From the NCBI GenBank assembly GCA_016703545.1, contig JADJBX010000006.1, positions 220,410 through 284,409 on the forward strand: a DNA stretch of 64,000 nucleotides. The letters run 5' to 3'. Below are positions 1 through 7,800 of this stretch, piece after piece; the first letter of the stretch is position 1, and each line of letters starts with the position of its first letter. Source of the stretch: Candidatus Amarobacillus elongatus. Lineage in GTDB: Bacteria > Chloroflexota > Dehalococcoidia > Tepidiformales > Tepidiformaceae. A program made the translations under genes and the position numbers. The notes under the pieces were generated by a model. It did not search any database and was not told the DNA's origin. It saw only the letters and a program-made list of their open reading frames with translations.

Positions 1-358
1 CCGTGATCGCGATCACGTGGTCGATGGAGAGCGGCTTCGGGTAGAAGCTGGCGAAGTGCCGAACGACCTCCTCCACCGTCAGGGCATCGAAGACGCCGGT
101 CGACTGCAGCACGATGCCGATGCGCGCCCGCCAGGCGCCGCCCGCCGTTGCCGGGTCCGCGCCCAGCACGACGGCGCGTCCCTCCGTGCGCTGGCGGTAC
201 CCCTCGAGGATCTCCACCGTCGTCGTCTTCCCCGCGCCGTTCGGGCCCAGCAGCGCGAACACCTCGCCGTGCGGGATTGCAAGGTCAACACCGCGGACGG
301 CCTCGAAGGCGCCGTACCGTTTCCGCAGCTGTTCCGTTTCAATGGCCAGTCCGTCCAC
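1..358 (-). CDS. ABC transporter ATP-binding protein (N-terminal part, runs off the left edge)
   Basis: This is the ATPase subunit of an ABC exporter; only about the first 119 residues lie in the window. Translating the minus strand from a GTG at 358 gives a typical nucleotide-binding domain. The Walker A motif GPNGAGKTTT sits near residues 40-49, and a Q-loop (IVLQSTG) follows near residue 90. The start is chosen because AGGAGG lies just upstream of the GTG. The gene is divergent from a MerR regulator across a palindromic operator. That arrangement fits a drug or lipid efflux system switched by the regulator. The substrate cannot be told from this fragment. Confidence 0.88.
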   Translation of the reverse strand, partial: MDGLAIETEQLRKRYGAFEAVRGVDLAIPHGEVFALLGPNGAGKTTTVEILEGYRQRTEGRAVVLGADPATAGGAWRARIGIVLQSTGVFDALTVEEVVRHFASFYPKPLSIDHVIAIT

Positions 359-376
359 CGCCGCCTCCTGAAGAAA

Positions 377-423
377 GGATAGTGACAGTATCGGATAGTG
401 ACACTATCCTATTCACGGGTCAA
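377..423. promoter_or_regulatory. MerR-type operator and divergent promoter
   Basis: A perfect 17-bp palindrome lies at 393-409 (GGATAGTGACACTATCC, central base unpaired). A direct copy of its left arm, GGATAGTGAC, lies at 377-386. On the minus strand a -35-like TTGACC sits at 423-418, and the palindrome falls where an over-long spacer would be. That is how MerR-family activators act. The site lies between a MerR regulator gene and an ABC ATPase gene, so the regulator is the likely ligand. The motif is read directly; binding is inferred. Confidence 0.65.
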
Positions 424-461
424 GGCCCCACCTGCCTTCATTTCCACTCCCGGTGGTTCCC

Positions 462-1103
462 GTGAAGATCTCCGAACTCAGCCGCCGCTCCGGCGTTCCT
501 CTGCCCACCGTGAAGTTCTACCTCCGTGCCGGGCTGCTCCCCCCGGGTGAGCGCACGGGCGTGAACCAGGCCGTCTACGGCGACGCCCACCTCCGGCGGC
601 TCGCCGCCATCCGCGCGCTCCGCGAGGTCGGCGGCCTCAGCATCGAGCAGATCGCCGACGTCGTGGCCGCGATCGACGACCCCGGCCTGCCCGTCCGCGA
701 TGTGCTCGCGCGCTCCTGCGACGCGATGCTCACGCGCCCGGGGAGCCCACCGGCGTCACCGCCCGCCGCCGGCGGTGAGATCGACGCGCTCATGGTGGCC
801 CTCGGCTGGGAGGTTCGACCGGACGCCGCCGCCCGCCGCGAACTCGCCGAGACCCTCGCCGCTCTGCGCGCGAACGGCTACCCGGACCTCCCCGCCGAGG
901 CGTTCATCGAGTACGCGCGGCTGATGGAACCGCTTGCACGCGCCGAGATCGACCACTTCCTCGAAGGCGCGGCCACGAGCCGCGAACGCGCCGTGGAGGA
1001 GAGCGTCACCGGCACGGTCCTCTGGGAGCGTGTGCTGACGACCCTCCGCCGCGCGGCTCACGAGCACTTCGTCAGCCAGGCCCCCGAACTCACCCGGCAC
1101 TGA
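462..1103 (+). CDS. MerR family transcriptional regulator
   Basis: A 213-residue regulator. The N-terminus (KISELSRRSGVPLPTVKFYL, first 20 residues or so) is the winged helix-turn-helix of the MerR family. It continues with the usual Tyr-x-Arg-xx-Gly-Leu-Leu segment and a helical dimerisation region to about residue 75. The C-terminal ~130 residues are a helical effector domain I do not recognise; it has no metal-binding cysteines, so a small organic ligand is more likely than a metal. A GTG at 453 could add three residues; the GTG at 462 places the helix-turn-helix at the usual distance from the start. The gene is divergent from the ABC ATPase gene across the palindrome at 393-409. Confidence 0.88.
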   Translation: MKISELSRRSGVPLPTVKFYLRAGLLPPGERTGVNQAVYGDAHLRRLAAIRALREVGGLSIEQIADVVAAIDDPGLPVRDVLARSCDAMLTRPGSPPASPPAAGGEIDALMVALGWEVRPDAAARRELAETLAALRANGYPDLPAEAFIEYARLMEPLARAEIDHFLEGAATSRERAVEESVTGTVLWERVLTTLRRAAHEHFVSQAPELTRH

Positions 1104-1172
1104 CCGCCCGCCGGTGATTCCGGGTTCCGCTCCCTCCTTTCGCTTTTCCGTCCCCTCGCGCACACTCCGCGC

Positions 1173-3599
1173 GTGACGCTTTCGTATGGTTCCGCCGATG
1201 GTCCGCTCGCCGGCTTGCGGGTGCTCGAAATCCCCGGCCCCGAGACGTGGATGCTGGGCAAGACACTCGCCGACCTCGGCGCCGAGGTCGTGCTCGCCGA
1301 GCCGCCCGAAGGGGATCCGGGCCGCGCCTTCGCACCCCACGCCCCCGGCGGCGCCAGCCTCGCCTGGACGGCCTTCAACCTCGGCAAGCAGAGCGTCATC
1401 GTCGATCTCGCCGAGCCGGACGGCCGTGCCCGCCTGTACGGCCTCATCCAGGGCGCCGACCTGCTGATCGAAGGCGCCGAGTCGCTCGCCGTCGTCGGCC
1501 TCGATGCCGCGGCCATTCGCACCGCGAACGCGGGCATCCTCCATGTCGGCATCACCCCGTTGGGCCCCGACGGTCCCCGGTCGCACCGCCAGGGCGCCGA
1601 CCTCGTGCACTTCGCCGCCGGCGGCTACCTGAACATGACGGGCGCCCCCGATGGCCCCCCGCTCAAGCCCTCGGCGCCACTCCAGTCGTACCTGCTCGCG
1701 GGCATGCACGGGCTCGTGGCCACCCTCCTCGGGCTTCGCCAGCGGCGCCTCTCGGGCTCGGGGCAGCACGTCGAACAGGTCATTCGCGACTGTATCCCGT
1801 GGATGCTCACGCATACGTACCAGCACTGGGACATGCTCCAGGTCGACCTCAAGCGGCAGGGCGCCCGCCGTGATGTCGGCTCCGCCGTTCGCCTGCGCAA
1901 TGTCTACGCGGTGCGCGACGGGTACGCCGTCTGGATGTTCCAGACCGGCCACCTTGGCGCACGCGGCCTCGTGCAGCTCGTGGCCTGGATGCACGAACAC
2001 GGCCTCGCGCCGGAGTGGCCCCGCGAGCTCGATTGGGAGCATCTCGACCTCCTCCGCGCCGGCCCGGACATGCCCCGCGCCCTCGAGGAGGTGTTCGGCG
2101 CCTTCTTTGCCACGCGCTCGAAGCAGGAGATCCTGGAGTTCGCGCTGCGCTCGGGCGTGATGATCGCGCCCATGGCGTCCGTCGCCGACCTCGCCGGCGA
2201 CCGCCAGCTCGCCCACCGCGACGCATGGCGGACCATCGCGCAGCCCGGCATCGGCGACCTTCGCGTCCCCGGTCCACCCCTGCACGCCCCGGCGATGCGC
2301 TGGGAGCCGCGCGGCCCCGCCCCCGCAATCGGCGAAGGGGCCCCGGCATGGGACCCCCGCCCGACGCCCTCGCACTCCGCCGCGCCGCCGGCCCTGCCGC
2401 TCTCGGGGATCCGCGTGCTGGACTTCGGCTCCACGCTCGCCGCCCCGACGGCCGGGCGCCACTTCGCCGATTTCGGCGCCGACGTCATCAAGATCGAGTC
2501 CTCCACCCACCCGGATACGCTACGCGTGGGAACGCCCTACGCCTCCAGCGAGCCCGGCCTGGACCGCTCCGGCTACTTCGGCGCCTACAACGCCGGCAAG
2601 CGCTCCCTCGCCATCGACATGAACCAGCCGGGGGCGAAGGACGTGATCCGGAGGTTGGTCGAACGCGCCGACGTCGTGCTCGAAAACTTCGTCCCGGGCG
2701 TGATGCAGCGCTGGGGGCTGACCTGGGACGTGCTGCGCGAATGGAACCCGCGCCTCGTGTTCGCGAGCCACGCCCTCCAGGGGCAGGATGGCCCCTACAG
2801 CCGCCACCGTGGCTACGGCCAGATCGCCAGCGCCATGACCGGCTGGTACGACCTCACCGGCGAGGAGGGCGGTGAGCCGCTGGGCCCCTACTCCGCCTAC
2901 ACCGACTTCCTGACCTGGCCCATTCTTGCCGCGGCCATCCTCCTCGGCCTCGAAGAACGCGACCGCACCGGTGCGGGCCAACGCATCGACCACGCGCAGG
3001 TCGAATCCTCCATCCACTTCCTCGCGCCGCTCCTGCTGGACCAGCAGCTCAACGGCCGCATCGCCACCCGCGCCACCGATCGCGAACCCTACTGCGCGCC
3101 GAGCAACGTCTACAGGGCGGCAGGCGACGACCGCTGGGTCGCCATCGCCACCCCGAACGACTGGCACTGGGAGTGCCTGGCGGCTGCCATCGGCCGCCCC
3201 GAGCTCGCCGCGGACGAGCGCTTCGCCACCTTCGCCGCTCGCAAGGCGAACGAGCCCGCGGTCGATGCGCTCCTCGCCGAGTATTGCGCCACGCGCGACC
3301 CGGACCTGCTCGCCCTGGAGTTGCAGGCGGCGGGCGTGCCAGCCGCCAAGGTGGCGCGCGCGAGCGACCTCTTCGCGGACCCACAGCTTCAGCACCGGGG
3401 ATACTTCGTCCGCCTGCCGCACGCGGTCCTGGGCGACCACGCCGTCATCACGCCCTCGTTCCGGATCGATGGGCTCGATGCGGCACCCCGCCACGCGGCG
3501 CCCCTGCTCGGCGAGCACACGTACGAAATCCTCACCGGGCTGCTTGGCATCGATGACGCCACCGTCGCCGCGATGGTTGAATCGGGCCTGCTGCGGTAG
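1173..3599 (+). CDS. Tandem-domain CaiB/BaiF (type III) CoA-transferase
   Basis: An 808-residue protein made of two complete CaiB/BaiF domains (about residues 12-395 and 402-805). Ordinary family members carry one domain of about 400 residues. Each half starts with the usual segment (LAGLRVLEI; LSGIRVLDF) and an LGAEVV/FGADVIK strand. In the first half, Asp206 lies where the catalytic Asp of formyl-CoA transferase sits in the G-x-GQ...D motif. In the second half the equivalent residue is Glu611. Such proteins move CoA between carboxylic acids; the substrate is unknown. The GTG start directly follows a CACACT sequence, so the message may be nearly leaderless. An acyl-CoA dehydrogenase gene follows in the same direction. 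Confidence 0.9.
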   Translation: MTLSYGSADGPLAGLRVLEIPGPETWMLGKTLADLGAEVVLAEPPEGDPGRAFAPHAPGGASLAWTAFNLGKQSVIVDLAEPDGRARLYGLIQGADLLIEGAESLAVVGLDAAAIRTANAGILHVGITPLGPDGPRSHRQGADLVHFAAGGYLNMTGAPDGPPLKPSAPLQSYLLAGMHGLVATLLGLRQRRLSGSGQHVEQVIRDCIPWMLTHTYQHWDMLQVDLKRQGARRDVGSAVRLRNVYAVRDGYAVWMFQTGHLGARGLVQLVAWMHEHGLAPEWPRELDWEHLDLLRAGPDMPRALEEVFGAFFATRSKQEILEFALRSGVMIAPMASVADLAGDRQLAHRDAWRTIAQPGIGDLRVPGPPLHAPAMRWEPRGPAPAIGEGAPAWDPRPTPSHSAAPPALPLSGIRVLDFGSTLAAPTAGRHFADFGADVIKIESSTHPDTLRVGTPYASSEPGLDRSGYFGAYNAGKRSLAIDMNQPGAKDVIRRLVERADVVLENFVPGVMQRWGLTWDVLREWNPRLVFASHALQGQDGPYSRHRGYGQIASAMTGWYDLTGEEGGEPLGPYSAYTDFLTWPILAAAILLGLEERDRTGAGQRIDHAQVESSIHFLAPLLLDQQLNGRIATRATDREPYCAPSNVYRAAGDDRWVAIATPNDWHWECLAAAIGRPELAADERFATFAARKANEPAVDALLAEYCATRDPDLLALELQAAGVPAAKVARASDLFADPQLQHRGYFVRLPHAVLGDHAVITPSFRIDGLDAAPRHAAPLLGEHTYEILTGLLGIDDATVAAMVESGLLR

Positions 3600-3665
3600 C
3601 GCGCCGCCAACCGGCCCGGGCCGCGGGATCGTAGAATCGCCACACTTCACGCACGGGAGCCTCGC

Positions 3666-4799
3666 ATGCGCTTCGAATTCACCCCCCGGCAGAACGCCTT
3701 CCGCCAGGAGCTGCGCGACTTCCTTCGTGCGGAGATCCCCGGCGGCCGCGGCGATGGCGGCGTCGACCAGGCGTTTTCGAAGAAGCTCGCCGCGCGCGAC
3801 TGGATCGGCGTGGCGTGGCCGAAGGAATGGGGCGGGCAGGGCCTCGGCGCGCTCGAGCAGATGATCTACACCGAGGAGATGATCACGGCGAACGCGCCGC
3901 GGGGGTACCACTTCACCGCGGAGCGGCAGGTGGGCCCCTCGGTCATTCGCCACGGCACCGAGGAGCAGAAGCGCGAGTGGCTGCCCCGCATCGTCAACGG
4001 CGAGGTCTCCTTCGCGCTCGGCCTGAGCGAACCCGGCGCCGGTTCCGACCTCGCCGCCGCCGCCACTCGCGCCGTCCGCGACGGCGATGACTACGTCGTC
4101 ACCGGCCAGAAGATCTGGACCTCGAACGCCCACCTCGCCGATTGCATCTGGCTCGTCGTGCGCACGGACCCCGATGCGCCGAAGCACCGCGGCATCAGCT
4201 GCCTCATGGCCGACCTCAACGCCCCCGGCGTCACCATCCGCCCCCTCGTCGACATGACGAACGGCCACCACTTCAACGAGGTCTTCTTCGACGAGGTGCG
4301 TGTCCCCGTGAACCGGCGGGTGGGCGAGGAGAACAGCGGCTGGTACATCCTCGCCGAACACCTCGACTTCGAACGCTCCGGCATCGAGCGGCTCATCGAC
4401 CTCCAGTACCTGTTCCTTGAGCTGCTGGAGGAGGGGAAGCGGCGCGCGGCGGCCGGCACCCTCACCGGCGCCCAGCGCTCCGCCCTCGCACAGACGTGGA
4501 TCGAGTACAACGTCGGCCGGCTGATGTGCTACCGCGTGGCCTGGATGCAGAGCGCGGGCCTCGTGCCGAACGCCGAGGCCTCGTGCGCGAAGGTCTACGG
4601 CACCGAGTGGTCACAGCGGCTCATGAACGTGGCGATGCAGGTCTTCGGCATGAACGCCGCCGCGTTCCTTCCCGAAAGCGCCGCCGCGCGCATGGCCAAC
4701 GGCTACCTCGAATCCAAGAACAAGACCATCGCCGGCGGCACGAGCGAGGTGCAGCGGAACATCATCGCCACCCGCGGCCTTGGCATGCCCCGCAGCTAG
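3666..4799 (+). CDS. Acyl-CoA dehydrogenase
   Basis: A 377-residue FAD-dependent acyl-CoA dehydrogenase that introduces an alpha-beta double bond into an acyl-CoA thioester. Visible family signatures are LSEPGAGSDLA (near residue 120), GQKIWTSNA (near 145), and a C-terminal GGTSEVQRNIIATRGLG. In this C-terminal type, the position of the catalytic Glu of medium-chain enzymes is not a Glu. The base must therefore come from elsewhere or from a partner subunit. The ATG has GGGAG upstream, and a TAGAAT -10-like hexamer lies at 3632-3637. It follows the double CoA-transferase gene and probably works on the CoA ester that enzyme makes. Confidence 0.93.
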   Translation: MRFEFTPRQNAFRQELRDFLRAEIPGGRGDGGVDQAFSKKLAARDWIGVAWPKEWGGQGLGALEQMIYTEEMITANAPRGYHFTAERQVGPSVIRHGTEEQKREWLPRIVNGEVSFALGLSEPGAGSDLAAAATRAVRDGDDYVVTGQKIWTSNAHLADCIWLVVRTDPDAPKHRGISCLMADLNAPGVTIRPLVDMTNGHHFNEVFFDEVRVPVNRRVGEENSGWYILAEHLDFERSGIERLIDLQYLFLELLEEGKRRAAAGTLTGAQRSALAQTWIEYNVGRLMCYRVAWMQSAGLVPNAEASCAKVYGTEWSQRLMNVAMQVFGMNAAAFLPESAAARMANGYLESKNKTIAGGTSEVQRNIIATRGLGMPRS

Positions 4800-4806
4800 G
4801 CGTGGG

Positions 4807-5199
4807 CTACACCCGCTGGCGCCCGGCGTAGCCCGTTTCCAGCGGGTGCCAGTATTCGATGTCCGGTTCGCCGAGCATGTAGCAGAGGTACACCACCTCG
4901 CCGTCCCGCTCGTGGTGGAAGTCGATCAGCCCCCGGTCGGGGTCCTTCAGTTCGACCCCCCACTGTTCCAGCCGCGCGACGGCCTCCTGCAGCAGCCGCG
5001 TGAGCTCGTCGCCGCGGTCCTTGTGGGTCTCGGCCCAGGGGTTCGCGGTGAGCGCGCCGTCGCCGCTCGCGCCGCGCATGTCCACCGACATCGCCGCCTG
5101 CATCGTTCGCAGTTCGCGCACCAGCTCGGCAATGCCGGACAGCACCGGCAGGACCGCGGGCAGCATCGCCCGCGCCTCTTCGAGCGTGTACAGCCTCAT
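4807..5199 (-). CDS. DUF2203 family protein
   Basis: A 130-residue cytoplasmic protein matching the DUF2203 family. It has an N-terminal YTLEEARAMLP segment, a long amphipathic helical stretch (residues 18-85), and the conserved C-terminal part (GLIDFHHERDGEVVYLCY, then EPDIEYWHP). The function of the family is not known; the conserved Asp, His and Tyr residues suggest a binding site. It is convergent with the acyl-CoA dehydrogenase gene (only 7 bp between stops). It lies downstream of glgC in the same direction, so it may share that transcript. Confidence 0.82.
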   Translation of the reverse strand: MRLYTLEEARAMLPAVLPVLSGIAELVRELRTMQAAMSVDMRGASGDGALTANPWAETHKDRGDELTRLLQEAVARLEQWGVELKDPDRGLIDFHHERDGEVVYLCYMLGEPDIEYWHPLETGYAGRQRV

Positions 5200-5276
5200 G
5201 CCGCACGCCCCGGGACGCCCGGATGCGTGCCCGCATCCGGGCGTTGGCAGTCCATGAGCGGAATCCGTTCGCCCAT

Positions 5277-6566
5277 TCAGACGAACAGGTGCAGCGGCAT
5301 CGTCGTCGGATGGATGGACGCGCCGCTTGCGAGGTGGCCCACCTCCATCAGCTCCTCCGCCACGCCGGGACCGATGACGACGTTCCGCCCCACGTGCAGC
5401 CCCGCCGGCACCGATACACGCTTGCCCACGATCGTAATGCCCGCGTTCACGATGTCCGGCCGCTCCCGGTTCGGGATGTTCTCGTTCCCTTCGCCCACGA
5501 CCGCGCCATTCCCGACGGTGACTTCCTTGTCGAGAATGCAGCGGTCGACGACGGCCCCGGAGCGGATGATGCAGCGGTGCTGGATGACCGAATCCCGCAC
5601 GATCGCGCCTTCCTCGACGATGACGCCCGGCGAAATCACCGACCGGGTCACCTCGCCGTAGACGCGCGCCTCCGGGGAGACCATCGAATTGCAGATGATC
5701 GCGTTGGGTCCGAAGCGCGCCGGCGCCTGGATGCTCCCGGCCGTGCGCAGCCGCAGGTCCGGGTCTTCCAGGTGCAGGGGTGGGTTCGGATTCAGCAGGT
5801 CCATGTTCGCCTGCCAGTACGATTCGACCGTGCCCACGTCCCGCCAGTAGTCCTGGTACTGGTACCCGAAGACGCGGTGGGTCTGGTACATGCGCGGGAT
5901 GATGTTGCGCCCGAAGTCGTGCTTGCTCCCGTCGCCGTCGTCGGCGTCCGCCTGGAGCTGCTCGACCAGCACATCCTTATTAAACACGTATACGCCCATC
6001 GAAACCCACGGCGCGCGCGGGTTCGCGGGCTTCTCCTGAAAGTCGATCACGCGGCCCGTCTGGTCGAGGTCGAGCACGCCGAAACGGTGGGCTTCCTCGC
6101 GCGGCACCGAGTACACCGCAACCGTCGCGTCCGCTCCCTGCGATCGGTGATACGCGATCATGTTCCGGTACGACGTCAGGTAGATGTGGTCGCCCGCGAG
6201 GATGAGCACCTCGCGGGCGCGCGATTCTTCGATGACGTAGAGGTTCTGGTATACGGCGTCGGCCGTCCCGGAGTACCAGTCCATATCCGCCCGCCCAAGG
6301 TAGGGCTGCAGGATCTGGACGAAGTTGTCCAGGTTGTCGAACCCCCAGCTGCGCCCCGAACCGATGTGGTTCACGAGCGACCGCGGCCGGTACTGGGTCA
6401 GCACCGCCACTTTGTCGATACCGCTGTTGGCGACATTGCTCAACGCGAAGTCGATGATCCGGTAGTGGCCGCCGAAGACGACCGCGGGCTTCGCCCGCTG
6501 CTCCGAAAGGATGGACAGACGGTCGCCCTGGCCGCCAGCGAGGATCATCGCCAACACGTTTTGCAT
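5277..6566 (-). CDS. glgC: Glucose-1-phosphate adenylyltransferase
   Basis: A 429-residue ADP-glucose pyrophosphorylase, which makes ADP-glucose from ATP and glucose-1-phosphate for glycogen synthesis. The N-terminal nucleotidyltransferase domain has the signature MILAGGQGDRL (residues 7-17), followed by KPAVVFGGHYRIIDF. The C-terminal third is a left-handed beta-helix of hexapeptide repeats (for example GAIVRDSVIQHRC), where allosteric effectors bind in the family. Length is normal. No other glycogen genes are nearby. The ATG start at 6566 is the only one that leaves the GGQG loop at its usual distance. Confidence 0.95.
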   Translation of the reverse strand: MQNVLAMILAGGQGDRLSILSEQRAKPAVVFGGHYRIIDFALSNVANSGIDKVAVLTQYRPRSLVNHIGSGRSWGFDNLDNFVQILQPYLGRADMDWYSGTADAVYQNLYVIEESRAREVLILAGDHIYLTSYRNMIAYHRSQGADATVAVYSVPREEAHRFGVLDLDQTGRVIDFQEKPANPRAPWVSMGVYVFNKDVLVEQLQADADDGDGSKHDFGRNIIPRMYQTHRVFGYQYQDYWRDVGTVESYWQANMDLLNPNPPLHLEDPDLRLRTAGSIQAPARFGPNAIICNSMVSPEARVYGEVTRSVISPGVIVEEGAIVRDSVIQHRCIIRSGAVVDRCILDKEVTVGNGAVVGEGNENIPNRERPDIVNAGITIVGKRVSVPAGLHVGRNVVIGPGVAEELMEVGHLASGASIHPTTMPLHLFV

Positions 6567-6971
6567 GGACCCGCCCCCGAAGTAGCGTGCCGTGATTGTA
6601 CGCCTCCGGGATGAGGCGCGTGTAACGGCAATCAGGGGGCGTTTCTCTCAGCCCTGTCGCACTTCCGGCGCATGCGCCATCAACTTGCGGCCATCATCGC
6701 CTGCGACCGGACGACCATCGCGAATGCGCAGTCGCGGCAAATGACCGTGGCGAACGCGCTTGGCCTCGATACGCCGGGACACTCGATATCCCGTACGACC
6801 AGCCGCGAATGCGCCCGGGTGACTCGTCCGCACAGCGGACACGGTGGATGAACCTTTGAGCTTCGAGACATCTCCCTACCTCGAAACCCCGCCAGGTCTC
6901 ATACCCTGCCACAGCCGTGCGCGGTCCACTATCGGGGTCACACCCTAGGGGAATTGCCCGCATTGCGTCGC
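6567..6971. other. Intergenic stretch between glgC and csoR
   Basis: About 400 bases between the divergent-side start of glgC and the end of csoR. It holds at most one weak small reading frame (6680-6871, minus). Some AT-richer sequence just upstream of glgC (GTAACGGCAATC around 6621-6632) could carry its promoter. I see no RNA gene, repeat or strong hairpin. Confidence 0.5.
6680..6871 (-). CDS. Possible small zinc-ribbon protein
   Basis: A 63-codon reading frame with two CxxC knuckles: CPLCG at residues 11-15 and CRDC near 46-49. The spacing suits a small zinc ribbon. A purine-rich AGGGAG abuts the ATG directly, which is poor spacing for a ribosome-binding site. The coding status is uncertain: the frame could be chance in GC-rich DNA. 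The paired CxxC motifs and the lack of any competing gene in this 400-base gap argue for it. Confidence 0.35.
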   Translation of the reverse strand: MSRSSKVHPPCPLCGRVTRAHSRLVVRDIECPGVSRPSAFATVICRDCAFAMVVRSQAMMAAS

Positions 6972-7244
6972 CTATTCCGCGACAACGCCGTGCTTCACCC
7001 ACAATCGCAGCGTGTCCCGCACCTTCTCCAGCGATTCCTGCGAGATCATCGGGTCGCTCAGGATGCATTCGCTCAGGTGCTTTTCGAGCAGAACGAGCCC
7101 CGCCTGCTCCAGCCCCGAACGTGCGGCGAGCAGCTGGTTCAGCACATCCTCGCAGCCGCGGCGCTCCTCGAGCATCTTGCGCAGCCCGCGCACCTGGCCT
7201 TCCACGCGCGCCAGCCGGTCTTGCAGCTTCTTATCGGGTTCCAT
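6972..7244 (-). CDS. csoR: CsoR-type copper-sensing (or thiol-sensing) repressor
   Basis: A 90-residue all-helical repressor of the CsoR/RcnR/FrmR family (DUF156). The Cu(I) ligand pattern Cys-His-Cys is present as Cys31, His56 and Cys60, with the typical H-x3-C spacing. The helix GQVRGLRKMLEERRGC carries the family signature. Retention of the His favours copper over the persulfide sensor CstR. The gene reads away from trxA-trxB, and a perfect 7-5-7 inverted repeat lies between them. The repressor probably controls both itself and the thioredoxin genes, which would be an unusual target for a copper sensor. Confidence 0.92.
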   Translation of the reverse strand: MEPDKKLQDRLARVEGQVRGLRKMLEERRGCEDVLNQLLAARSGLEQAGLVLLEKHLSECILSDPMISQESLEKVRDTLRLWVKHGVVAE

Positions 7245-7262
7245 TGGCTCTGCCTTTGCCTG

Positions 7263-7326
7263 TTGACAGCAGATACCCCCACCGGGTATCGTCTAGCTAC
7301 CATACTACAGGTGCGGACGCTGTCAA
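7263..7326. promoter_or_regulatory. csoR/trxA divergent promoter region with CsoR operator
   Basis: A perfect inverted repeat, GATACCC-N5-GGGTATC, lies at 7272-7290; this is the typical CsoR operator form. On the plus strand a consensus -35 TTGACA at 7263-7268 precedes it, with TATCGT at 7287-7292 as the likely -10 (18-bp spacer). The operator therefore covers the trxA promoter. On the minus strand TTGACA (7326-7321) and TATGGT (7304-7299, 16-bp spacer) form the csoR promoter. Repressor binding would block the thioredoxin promoter and lie just downstream of the csoR one. Confidence 0.78.
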
Positions 7327-7355
7327 TGCGGCCGCCGAACCAGGAGGTTCACACC

Positions 7356-7688
7356 ATGGCGGATGTCCGCGAAGTCTCCGACGCCACCTTCGAAAGCGAC
7401 GTCATCAAGGCCGAACTGCCGACGCTCGTCGACTTCTGGGCTCCCTGGTGCGGCCCGTGCCGCATGGTCGCCCCCGTCGTCGCCGAGCTCAGCGAGGAAT
7501 ACGCCGGCAAGGTCAACTTCGTCAAGATGAACACTGACGATAACCCCGCCGTCCCGACGAAGTACGGCATTCGCTCCATCCCCTCGCTGCTCGTCTTCAA
7601 GCCCGGCGAGGACCGCCCGGTCGAGACGATTGTCGGCTTCCGGCCGAAGAGCGACATCAAGAAGCGGATCGACGCCGCGCTTTCCTAG
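7356..7688 (+). CDS. trxA: Thioredoxin
   Basis: A 110-residue thioredoxin with the active site WCGPC at residues 31-35, the conserved FWAPWCGPCR context and the cis-Pro in RSIPSLLVF. It reduces protein disulfides using electrons from thioredoxin reductase, encoded next in the same direction. The ATG at 7356 is chosen because AGGAGG lies at 7342-7347; the reading frame continues open further upstream but enters the promoter. Expression is probably under CsoR control through the operator at 7272-7290. Confidence 0.96.
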   Translation: MADVREVSDATFESDVIKAELPTLVDFWAPWCGPCRMVAPVVAELSEEYAGKVNFVKMNTDDNPAVPTKYGIRSIPSLLVFKPGEDRPVETIVGFRPKSDIKKRIDAALS

Positions 7689-7744
7689 CGGGGATTCCCC
7701 GGCGCCCGCCTCCCGGCGGCCGCCCACCACCCGGCACCGTATCG

Positions 7745-7779
7745 CGGAGGGGCAGCCTGTCACCAGGCCTGCCCCTCCG
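7745..7779 (+). terminator. Hairpin between trxA and trxB
   Basis: A perfect 11-bp stem (CGGAGGGGCAG at 7745-7755 with CTGCCCCTCCG at 7769-7779) around a 13-base loop, followed by TTGTCTCT. It could end some trxA transcripts, giving more thioredoxin than reductase, or could stabilise the trxA message. The T tract is poor, so strong termination is not assured. Confidence 0.5.
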
Positions 7780-7800
7780 TTGTCTCTGGAGGAGGCGCCC

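Noticed and set aside
756..2510. 584-codon minus-strand open frame
   Set aside because: It lies opposite the double CoA-transferase gene and has no recognisable domain; long antisense frames are expected in GC-rich coding DNA.
2520..4361. 613-codon minus-strand open frame
   Set aside because: Antisense to the CoA-transferase and acyl-CoA dehydrogenase genes, which carry clear family motifs.
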